A DNA stretch of 13,816 nucleotides, taken from Methanobacterium sp. GTDB taxonomy: Archaea > Methanobacteriota > Methanobacteria > Methanobacteriales > Methanobacteriaceae. The stretch spans positions 1 through 13,816 of the forward strand of contig PLXT01000137.1 of NCBI GenBank assembly GCA_003151535.1, given 5' to 3'. Of this stretch, positions 1 to 5,378 are shown in pieces. The notes beneath the pieces are model-generated. The model worked only from the letters and a program-made list of their open reading frames with translations, made no database searches and was not told the origin of the DNA. Position 1 is the first letter of the stretch, and each line of letters opens with the position of its first letter. Position numbers and translations under genes: made by a program.

Positions 1-39
1 ACATGAAAAATCTAAGACCCTAAAAGGTGTTATTTATTT

Positions 40-423
40 TTACAACTTTTTAATTTCTTTTTTAATTTTGTCTTTCATATATTCAATACAGATTTCTCCG
101 TTATCATCCAGTCTGGACACATCTGTAGGTTTTAAATTCTTTTCATTAAGTTCATCCATCACATTTATATTTTTGATTGGTTTTACTCCTTTTTGTTCCA
201 GTATTTTGCGGGTGCAGTCACCATCACAACCGCTGATTGCTATAATTGGATATTTCTTAATTAAATTTTTAAATCCTTCTCTATCTGCTGAAGTAGCTCC
301 CATACATATGGATATGGTATTATCTGTTTCTGCAACTATGTCTGCTGATGTGATTCGTGAAACTAAACCGTATGGACTCATTCCACTGCATGCTGCTAAA
401 GCTATCTTATTTTTTGTATTCAT
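40..423 (-). CDS. DGC-domain putative zinc-binding protein
   Basis: A 127-residue soluble protein resembling the DGC-domain 'putative zinc-binding protein' family. Seen: an N-terminal ACSGMSPYG segment (Cys12), Cys40, and the family-defining GCDGDC (Cys66 and Cys70) followed by a charged helix. This Cys arrangement is thought to bind zinc or another thiophilic metal; no reaction is established. I chose the ATG at 423 rather than the two ATGs at 432 and 429 because GAGATGAT, close to the archaeal GAGGTGAT ribosome site, lies just upstream of it and overlaps those codons. It is the last gene of the minus-strand metalloid cluster, 73 bases after the QueG-like gene, so it is probably co-transcribed. 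From memory, DGC proteins often sit beside arsenic-type operons with permeases, thioredoxins or Fe-S proteins, so a metalloid-related role is plausible but inferred. No clear terminator follows within the 39 remaining bases. Confidence 0.75.
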   Translation of the reverse strand: MNTKNKIALAACSGMSPYGLVSRITSADIVAETDNTISICMGATSADREGFKNLIKKYPIIAISGCDGDCTRKILEQKGVKPIKNINVMDELNEKNLKPTDVSRLDDNGEICIEYMKDKIKKEIKKL

Positions 424-496
424 TATCATCATCTCATTTAAAAATTTTATTTATTTTATGATTGTACATAATTTTACTAAAGAATCAAACAACTCT

Positions 497-1387
497 CTAT
501 TGCTTTAATTTTAATTTAGCATTCATCTTGTCAAATTTATCTTTAATGTGTGTGTATTTTTTTTGATCAAATGGACACCCTTCTATACAGTATGTGCATC
601 CTTGACTACAACCTATACAATGTTCTTGTACAAATTCAGTTTCTTTTTCTCCACAACAAACTTCTTTTTCTATTAGTGCTTTTTCAGGGCAGGCTTTGAT
701 GCATTTTCCACATTTTTCGCAGTAATCTGTGATCCATGAATGTTCGTTAGTTTCTTTTATTGGTAAGTTGACTATGCTGACAAATATTGCTGAAATTTTT
801 TGTCTTGGACCTAATTCTGGAGTTATTAAAAGACCACTTTGTCCTATCCATCCTAAATTAGCTTTTTGACCAAGTTGAGAAAACTTCACAATGCTTCCAT
901 AAGGGTGAGCAACTTCGGTTGCATAACCATGTTCTCTAAGGTAATCAGATATCTTGTAACTCATATTACCTAACTTTTCATATGCAGAATCGTTTAGTTT
1001 TTGTGCTTCTGGGCCAGGAGTTGCTTCGATAATTTCTTTACCCATTTCCATAGTTAATACGATAGCATTAGGATATTGGATAAATTTATCTTTGATTAAT
1101 AATTCAGGAGTAATCTGTGCATATCCTACCTTTTTTATACCTATTGAATGGGCATATTTTTCAAGTTTCTCAATAAAATCATCTTCAGCTATGAATTTGG
1201 GTTTATTTGGGTTGTCTATAAATGATTCATCAGGATATTCTTTATTTAATCCACACCCACATCCACATCCACCATCTTCTTTTGGTTCATCTTTAATTGA
1301 TTCATCGACCAACTCTGATTCACAACATCCACTTTCTTTGGATTTGTCAACAGATTCTGATTCACAACCACAATTTTTATTTTCCAT
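497..1387 (-). CDS. QueG-like double [4Fe-4S] cluster protein with Cys-rich N-terminal tail
   Basis: A 296-residue protein. Residues 70-215 resemble the catalytic region of epoxyqueuosine reductase/reductive dehalogenase-like proteins, including NLGWIGQSGLLITPELGPR at 178-196 (QueG proteins have GWIGK-x-LLI here). Two cluster motifs follow: C223-x2-C226-x2-C229-x3-C233-P, and C257-x2-C260-x3-C264-x2-C267-x3-C271-P, with an extra Cys244-Cys245 pair between them. Unusual is residues 1-46, a charged linker with seven cysteines (CGC, CC and CGCGC), which looks like a soft-metal-binding tail. The start has AGGTTG about 10 bases upstream. Expected role: a cytoplasmic Fe-S redox enzyme, perhaps corrinoid-dependent. 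Its position in an arsM/arsR cluster argues against queuosine synthesis and for metalloid or thiol redox chemistry (inference). It is separated from the ferredoxin gene by 304 bases and may have its own promoter. Confidence 0.75.
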   Translation of the reverse strand: MENKNCGCESESVDKSKESGCCESELVDESIKDEPKEDGGCGCGCGLNKEYPDESFIDNPNKPKFIAEDDFIEKLEKYAHSIGIKKVGYAQITPELLIKDKFIQYPNAIVLTMEMGKEIIEATPGPEAQKLNDSAYEKLGNMSYKISDYLREHGYATEVAHPYGSIVKFSQLGQKANLGWIGQSGLLITPELGPRQKISAIFVSIVNLPIKETNEHSWITDYCEKCGKCIKACPEKALIEKEVCCGEKETEFVQEHCIGCSQGCTYCIEGCPFDQKKYTHIKDKFDKMNAKLKLKQ

Positions 1388-1691
1388 AAATTTTCAACCT
1401 CTTTTTATCCACATATAATTATTTTTTTTAGTTCATTTAGACTGTTGACCGATCCTTTATTGGTAAATCTTTATTTTTAATAGCTGTTACTGCCTTTTTT
1501 GAGCATGAATGGGGGGATTACATTTTTGTTTAAAAATTCAAGATATTCTGCAATGAGATAAATATTTATAATCTTCAATTTGTTCCATTTGCTCATTTCT
1601 ACATAATTCAATATTAACACTGATAAACCATTCTTAGGCTTAAATTAGGGTATTCTAATCTTGAAATATTTGTTATTGTATATGATTTAGT
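1388..1691. other. intergenic gap within the metalloid cluster
   Basis: This 304-base AT-rich stretch separates the ferredoxin and QueG-like genes. It contains the doubtful 39-aa ORF, T-rich stretches read on the minus strand near 1420-1430 and 1500, and TATA-like elements on the minus strand near 1411-1419 (AATTATATG) and near 1555-1570. These could give the QueG-like/DGC pair its own promoter, so the cluster may be two transcripts. No RNA gene was recognised. Confidence 0.4.
1477..1596 (-). CDS. possible small ORF or gene remnant (39 aa)
   Basis: A 39-codon ATG reading frame inside the gap between the QueG-like and ferredoxin genes. The frame stays open for about 16 codons upstream of the ATG, so it could be the tail of a decayed gene. 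The translation is protein-like (a run IAEYLEFLNKNVIPPF, then MLKKG near the end) rather than simple low-complexity sequence, but I recognise no family. No convincing ribosome binding site precedes the ATG. It lies on the same strand as the metalloid cluster. It could equally be chance or part of the leader of the QueG-like gene. Confidence 0.2.
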   Translation of the reverse strand: MSKWNKLKIINIYLIAEYLEFLNKNVIPPFMLKKGSNSY

Positions 1692-1994
1692 TTATTCTTT
1701 AATTTGGAGTTTTCCCTCTTCTTCGAGTTGTTTTTTGACCTTTGCCCAGATCCTCTTTTTTTTGTATAGTTCTCGAAGTTCATCTACATCAGGGAAGGTT
1801 ATTGCATTTCCTTGACAGAGGTGAGCACATGTTGAACAACCAACGACGCATTTATTTGGTCTTCCTACCCTTGCACCTTCTTTTGTCCAGTCATAGACAC
1901 CCTGTCCACAGTTCATACACATTCCACATTTATCTGGATCAATTGTTGGATGCCAATTAACCTTTTCTCTAGGATATCCTGTTATCCATGTCAT
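1692..1994 (-). CDS. small 4Fe-4S ferredoxin-like protein
   Basis: A 100-residue soluble protein with seven cysteines: C23-x2-C26-x2-C29 in the motif CGMCMNCGQGVYDW, then C49-x3-C53-x2-C56-x3-C60. The start MTWITGYPREK and this Cys pattern fit a family of short ferredoxins of anaerobes. The usual fourth Cys of the first motif (C-x3-C-P) is missing; Cys49 may replace it, so one or two [4Fe-4S] clusters are possible. The C-terminal 35 residues are a basic, charged helix. The start is well supported by GTGAGGT a few bases upstream. It follows arsR by 35 bases on the same strand, so it is very likely co-transcribed with arsR and perhaps arsM. A role as electron donor to ArsM-associated or QueG-like chemistry is inference. 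Confidence 0.8.
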   Translation of the reverse strand: MTWITGYPREKVNWHPTIDPDKCGMCMNCGQGVYDWTKEGARVGRPNKCVVGCSTCAHLCQGNAITFPDVDELRELYKKKRIWAKVKKQLEEEGKLQIKE

Positions 1995-2029
1995 TTTCTA
2001 CCTCACATTTTTTTAATTCTTTTGATTGA

Positions 2030-2314
2030 TTAAATTAGTTTATCTTCTATCATTTCTGTGATATTAGGATATTTAAGCTGATATTGTATCCAAATCCCAT
2101 CTTTTTGAGATTTTAACAACCCTGCCGTTTTAAGAACATTTACATGATGAGATATTGTTGATTGGGGTATTTCTAGTACGGCCATTATCTCACAGACACA
2201 TAAATCTCCCTGTTTTAATAAATATAATATTCTGAGACGTGTAGGATCTGAAGGTGCCTTGAAAACATTTGATTTAAGATTTAACTTATCATCATTTTGA
2301 TTATCACTTAACAT
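2030..2314 (-). CDS. arsR: ArsR-family metalloregulatory repressor
   Basis: A 94-residue winged helix-turn-helix protein. Residues 19-35 (APSDPTRLRILYLLKQG) are the typical ArsR opening. Residues 38-42 (LCVCE) carry the Cys-x-Cys metal-sensing motif at the start of the DNA-binding region (Cys39, Cys41); the third Cys of the E. coli-type ELCVCDLC site is absent. The recognition helix region is QSTISHHVNVLKTAGLL, and the wing follows (KDGIWIQYQL). Family knowledge: such proteins bind DNA as dimers and release it on binding As(III) or Sb(III). It lies 75 bases after arsM and 35 before the ferredoxin gene, all on the minus strand, and probably represses this cluster. No strong ribosome site precedes the ATG. 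A small dyad (2335-2346) lies 20 bases upstream and may be an autoregulatory operator. Confidence 0.88.
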   Translation of the reverse strand: MLSDNQNDDKLNLKSNVFKAPSDPTRLRILYLLKQGDLCVCEIMAVLEIPQSTISHHVNVLKTAGLLKSQKDGIWIQYQLKYPNITEMIEDKLI

Positions 2315-2334
2315 TTTTTTTTAGGTTTTGTATC

Positions 2335-2346
2335 TGATTTGAATCA
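2335..2346 (-). promoter_or_regulatory. candidate ArsR operator dyad upstream of arsR
   Basis: TGATTTGAATCA is an inverted repeat with 5-base arms around a 2-base centre, about 20 bases before the arsR start codon. A second short palindrome (AAACGTTT, 2354-2361) lies next to it. The location suits an autoregulatory site, but such short AT-rich dyads can arise by chance. Confidence 0.3.
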
Positions 2347-2389
2347 ATGTTACAAACGTTTTTATTTCCATCTGTTCACATAATAACAC

Positions 2390-3157
2390 TTATTTTAGGG
2401 CTTTTATTTGTACACTTATTATTTTCCCAATGAGCCTCTCATCCATGTTGGGTTCTGTGAATATTTGTTCGCTAACGATTTCAACATCTTTTAATCCTGC
2501 TTTTGTTATTGAGTCCAGATAATCCTCTTTGTCCATAGCTCCAGCTATGCACCCCGCCCATGCTTGGAAATTCTTGCGTATTTCTATAGGTATTTCCCCT
2601 TCTGTAACAATGTCTGAAACTAGAATGCGGCCATTTGGTTTTAGAACTCTGAATGCTTCTTTAAAAGCATTTATTTTGTTTGGTGTGAGGTTTATGACAC
2701 AGTTGCTTATTATTACGTCGATTATGTTGTTTTCAATGGGTAGATTTTCTATTTCACCTTGTTTGAATTCAACATTTACATATCCTCCTTTTTTTGCATT
2801 TTTAACTGCAGTTTCAACCATTTTGGGAGTCATATCTACACCTATAACCTTCCCTTTTTCACCTACTTTATTGGCTGCGAGAAAAACGTCTATTCCTCCG
2901 CCTGATCCCAAGTCTAAAACTGTTTCACCAGGATTTATTTCTGCCAGCGCTGTTGGATTTCCACAACCTAATCCGAATATAGCGTCTGAAGGTATGCTTT
3001 TTATCTCTTCCATTGAGTAGCCTGCTGCTTGGGCTTGTTTAATTATTGAGTTTTCTTCTTCTCCTCCGCAGCAAGAACACCCACATGAACTTTCTTCATT
3101 GGTTGCTATTTTTGAATAACGTTCCTTTACAAATTCCTTTATTTTTTTATCTTCCAT
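2390..3157 (-). CDS. arsM: arsenite S-adenosylmethionine methyltransferase
   Basis: A 255-residue class I SAM-dependent methyltransferase of the ArsM family. It should transfer methyl groups from SAM to trivalent arsenic, giving methylated and finally volatile arsines, in the cytoplasm. Seen: an N-terminal Cys cluster SCGCSCCGG (Cys25, 27, 29, 30); FGLGCGNP with Cys65; SAM motif I VLDLGSGGGID (80-90); the acidic residue of motif II in IGVDM (Asp108); SNCVINL with Cys153; and WAGCIAGAM with Cys203. Cys65, Cys153 and Cys203 match the three conserved arsenic-binding cysteines of the family, so the site looks complete. Length is typical. GTGAT lies 7-8 bases before the ATG, and a TATA box is 37 bases upstream, giving a very short leader. 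It is the first gene of the minus-strand cluster with arsR and a ferredoxin. Confidence 0.9.
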   Translation of the reverse strand: MEDKKIKEFVKERYSKIATNEESSCGCSCCGGEEENSIIKQAQAAGYSMEEIKSIPSDAIFGLGCGNPTALAEINPGETVLDLGSGGGIDVFLAANKVGEKGKVIGVDMTPKMVETAVKNAKKGGYVNVEFKQGEIENLPIENNIIDVIISNCVINLTPNKINAFKEAFRVLKPNGRILVSDIVTEGEIPIEIRKNFQAWAGCIAGAMDKEDYLDSITKAGLKDVEIVSEQIFTEPNMDERLIGKIISVQIKALK

Positions 3158-3193
3158 TTTGTATCACAACTTAAAATTATCCATACATCGACA

Positions 3194-3201
3194 TATATAA
3201 A
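3194..3201 (-). promoter_or_regulatory. arsM promoter TATA box with overlapping dyad
   Basis: On the minus strand this reads TTTATATA, a canonical archaeal TATA box. Initiation about 22-25 bases downstream would leave a leader of about 15 bases carrying the GTGAT ribosome site of arsM. The box is embedded in a near-palindrome, ATATATAAATATAT (3193-3206), so a repressor such as the cluster's ArsR bound there would block TBP. The repressor link is inference. Confidence 0.6.
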
Positions 3202-3670
3202 TATATAGATAAATGTGTTGTAATGCTATTTAAATCTATCCAAAAAAAAGTAAAATTTCAAGTGGAAGTATAAGATAATTATTATTTGTATAACCTAATA
3301 TGCAAAAAATCTGTTAGATTTATCTTGATGATCAAAATAGCTATCAAAACTAGATTAATTTTCCATAAGAAGACCATAATCTTATAGGATCAGTCAGTAT
3401 CTTTAATTACTGATACACTCCTATAGAATATTTGGAATTTTCACATTCCAACCTATCAATATAAAAAGGTACATAATGAAAGATACTATTAAGTATATTT
3501 ATAACCATTTATATTCTCCTTTATCTGAATCATAGAATAATTTAGGTCTGGTGACAAATAATCAGTAAGATTTAAGTAGTATTGCTATAAGAATCATATA
3601 TAACTACTGCAATTACTTTTTTAGAAAGATATTTATATTAGAATGTAATATAAAGTAGTAAAGTGACCAT

Positions 3671-3712
3671 ATGGTGGCGAAACAGTTCTATAACGAAGTT
3701 GAATATACTTAA
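3671..3712 (+). pseudogene. possible gene start remnant (13 codons)
   Basis: ATG GTG GCG begins a 13-codon frame (MVAKQFYNEVEYT) that ends in TAA. It has the look of a real start: AAAGTGACC just upstream acts as a ribosome site, and a TATA-like ATATTTATATTAG lies about 40 bases upstream (3630-3642). The same start context (AAGTGAC then ATATGG) is used by the CARF gene at 8623. It is too short to assign and may be the surviving 5' end of a decayed gene, or chance. Confidence 0.2.
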
Positions 3713-3860
3713 ATTAATATAAACTAAAAAATCTTATATTATCAAAAAAAATGTAATGTATTGGCAGTTACATTAAATATTCATCTAATTCAAATCGCTT
3801 CAACGAGAAAAGTTAGTCAGAATAAAATATTTCCGTTTTTATTTTTTTTTAATAGATTGT

Positions 3861-3880
3861 TTTGTGAGTATGCTCACTAA
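3861..3880. promoter_or_regulatory. candidate operator palindrome upstream of MFS remnant
   Basis: GTGAG-TATG-CTCAC forms a 5-base perfect dyad whose flanks extend it imperfectly (TTTT on the left, TAAG on the right), giving about 20 bases of near-symmetry. This resembles TetR/MarR-type operators that often control efflux pump genes. It lies about 170 bases before the MFS remnant. No regulator gene remains nearby, so this is a suggestion only. Confidence 0.25.
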
Positions 3881-4050
3881 GATCGATTAGAGTATCATTT
3901 ACAATACAATAATCTTAATGTCGATCAATAGGTTTTAATTTACTGACATCAAGAATTGGAATCGTGAACCTTCTACCATTTAACATGTTAACAGTTAAAT
4001 TATGTATGTATCAAGGATAAATAGTACCCACATTTAATGAATTACAGTGC

Positions 4051-4518
4051 ACTCTTTACCTTAGTTATCAGTTCAATTTAAACACCCAAATCATTAACAC
4101 AGTTCCTGGAACATTATTGTTAGGGATGGGATTAGGTATTGCTCTACCATTAACTGCTAACATAATATTATCATCAGTGCATTCGCATGAACAACCTGAT
4201 GCAGCAGATATCATGTCTACAAGTGCAAGCTTGGGTTCATCAATGGGAACTGCAATAATAGGGTTGGTTCTAATACTTGGAACATTAAATGGATTATATA
4301 CTGCTGTAGACCAGAACTTTCCAAACCAATTTTCTAAAAATCAAATCGATCAAAAATTAACTGTGTATGAAGAAAAGGTTGGAACAACCCACCAAGTAAT
4401 TGAAGCTAATAAATCATCAGTACTATACACCATTGTTAATGATACTGTAAGAAATGCTATGAAAACTGCATTTGAATTTGTGTCATTTATTTTCTTAATA
4501 AGCTTCATTATTTATTAA
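4051..4518 (+). pseudogene. C-terminal remnant of a 14-TM DHA2-type MFS efflux transporter
   Basis: The frame can be followed from about 4051. It reads VPGTLLLGMGLGIALPLTAN, a membrane segment typical of EmrB/QacA-type (DHA2) drug/H+ antiporters, then ADIMSTSASLGSSMGTAIIG, another hallmark of the last third of these pumps, then a soluble loop and a final membrane segment FVSFIFLISFIIY. About 140-155 residues remain of an expected 450-550. No start codon with a ribosome site is present (a TTG at 4117 falls inside a membrane segment), and the stop at 4516-4518 seems premature, since downstream codons still read as a basic tail. The N-terminal two-thirds is absent, so this is a deletion remnant and not functional. 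It may once have exported a toxic compound beside the metalloid cluster. Confidence 0.75.
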
Positions 4519-4829
4519 ACCCCTTAAAAGGAAGAAAGATATTAAATTTAATTTTTCATTTTATCTTTTTTTCAAAATAGGGATTGATACTATAATTTAT
4601 TCTTTCATTTTTTCCTGGTTTAATTAAAAACAATATAATTCCCATTAAATTTATTTGAATTAATTTGGAAACTACAACATTAATTTAATTAAAAGAATCT
4701 TAAAATATTAAATAAACATCTTTTAATGTGTTGAACCGACCATTAGCCCAAATCGTTATATACTATGAAATCAAATCATGAAACTGGGCTTATTATCTTG
4801 AGATTTACAAGTTAAAGCTGTACACTATT
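4519..4829. other. intergenic: T-rich stretches and tRNA leader
   Basis: AT-rich spacer between the MFS remnant and the tRNA. It holds several T-runs on the plus strand (for example 4565-4572 and 4606-4613) that could end readthrough, a small palindrome CCTTAAAAGG (4523-4532), the tRNA promoter, and a roughly 40-base transcribed leader. No gene seen. Confidence 0.5.
4756..4763 (+). promoter_or_regulatory. tRNA-Gln promoter (BRE and TATA box)
   Basis: AAATCGTTATATACTATG (4750-4767) contains a purine-rich BRE and a strong TATA box of the kind seen before stable RNA genes in Methanobacteriales. Initiation is expected near 4785-4790, leaving a leader of about 40 bases before the mature tRNA. Confidence 0.65.
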
Positions 4830-4901
4830 AGTCCCTTGGGGTAGTGGCAATCCTGTGAGACTCTGGATCTTTCGACGGCGGTTCGACTCCGCCAGGGACT
4901 A
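4830..4901 (+). tRNA. tRNA-Gln, anticodon CUG
   Basis: All four arms can be folded by hand. The acceptor AGTCCCT (4830-4836) pairs fully with AGGGACT (4894-4900), and the discriminator is A4901. The D arm starts GGGGTAGTGGCAATCCT. The anticodon loop is CTCTGGA with CTG at 4863-4865, reading CAG (Gln). The T arm is GGCGG-TTCGACT-CCGCC. CCA is not encoded, as is common in archaea. The A1-U72 first pair is the archaeal tRNA-Gln feature used by the GatDE amidotransferase, which makes Gln-tRNA from Glu-tRNA. The anticodon stem TGAGA/TCTTT is weak: a U-U mismatch at 27-43, a G-U at 28-42, then three good pairs. A promoter and a terminator flank it, so it is likely a functional single-gene transcript. 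Confidence 0.93.
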
Positions 4902-4911
4902 CTAATAACAT

Positions 4912-4953
4912 CACTGAACACCAGATTCAGTGGACAGTAATTTTTATTTTTTT
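4912..4953 (+). terminator. hairpin plus T-tract terminator of tRNA-Gln
   Basis: Eleven bases after the tRNA, CACTGAA (4912-4918) pairs perfectly with TTCAGTG (4926-4932) around a 7-base loop. TAATTTTTATTTTTTT follows at 4938-4952. Archaeal termination mainly needs the T-run; the added hairpin looks like a bacterial intrinsic terminator. Confidence 0.65.
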
Positions 4954-5378
4954 AGTGATATAATCAATACTCTATTTCTACTGGTATTTTGTTCAAGACC
5001 CCTAGACCAACTAGTGAATTTAGATGCATTTTTCATTAAAAATATTTTTAATAAAAAAATGACATTCTTCTCAAGTAAAACAGTAGTACTGGTAAATTAT
5101 TTTTTTATTATTTTGTGAAATTCATTAATAATCAATATTCGATGGAAAAAATTTAATTCAAGAAATTTTAATTTAATAATCTTGAAATAAATAATTTGAA
5201 AAAAGATCCATTGATAATTGTTTGATGTGTAGGAAATATGATTCTAATATTTTTATAATTCTAATTTTATTTGAATCAACTGTAAATATACACCATAGGT
5301 TCTTTATACTCCACTATAGTACAATATATAAGATTAACACCATACTATAATAAAACCAGAATTTATTCAGAGTTAAAA
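4954..5378. other. intergenic, no credible gene
   Basis: Very AT-rich. Open frames here are low-complexity and lack ribosome sites. Only the promoter region of the CDF gene (from about 5310) is recognisable. The 11-mer ATTTGAATCAA at 5269-5279 also occurs at the arsR dyad (2337-2347), possibly by chance. Confidence 0.4.
5313..5332 (+). promoter_or_regulatory. promoter of the CDF fusion gene with palindrome
   Basis: ATATATAAG (5324-5332) is a TATA box placed for initiation near 5352, about 27 bases before the ATG at 5379. The perfect palindrome ACTATAGT (5313-5320) directly upstream, and a partial copy (ATACTATAAT) near 5343-5352, flank the TATA box and may be a regulator site. Confidence 0.45.

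Larger units (their letters stand above)
3158..4050. other. long non-coding, probably decayed region with hairpins
   Basis: About 890 very AT-rich bases without a credible long reading frame on either strand. Visible are three short perfect hairpins: AAATCT/AGATTT at 3307-3321, TTGGAAT/ATTCCAA with a 6-base loop at 3432-3451, and GTGAG/CTCAC at 3864-3877. There is also a 12-base palindrome TTAACATGTTAA at 3980-3991 and a promoter/RBS-like start with a 13-codon frame at 3671-3712. Upstream of the MFS remnant, this is best read as an eroded region that once held the rest of that gene and perhaps its regulator. Confidence 0.5.

Noticed and set aside
68..508. 146-codon plus-strand frame
   Set aside because: Antisense shadow of the DGC gene; the minus-strand frame has the conserved Cys motifs and a ribosome site.
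497..1387. Calling this gene queG (epoxyqueuosine reductase)
   Set aside because: The core resembles QueG, but the Cys-rich tail and arsenic-type context argue against tRNA modification; only the family likeness is reported.
2529..3020. 163-codon plus-strand frame
   Set aside because: Antisense shadow of arsM, whose motifs are unambiguous.
4880..4901. Integration site at the tRNA 3' end
   Set aside because: No second copy of the tRNA 3' end and no integrase gene are visible in the window, so an integrated element is not supported.
4930..5118. 62-codon plus-strand frame after the tRNA
   Set aside because: It starts with a GTG inside the terminator hairpin, runs through the T-tract, has no ribosome site and is dominated by Phe/Leu/Asn typical of AT-rich noise.
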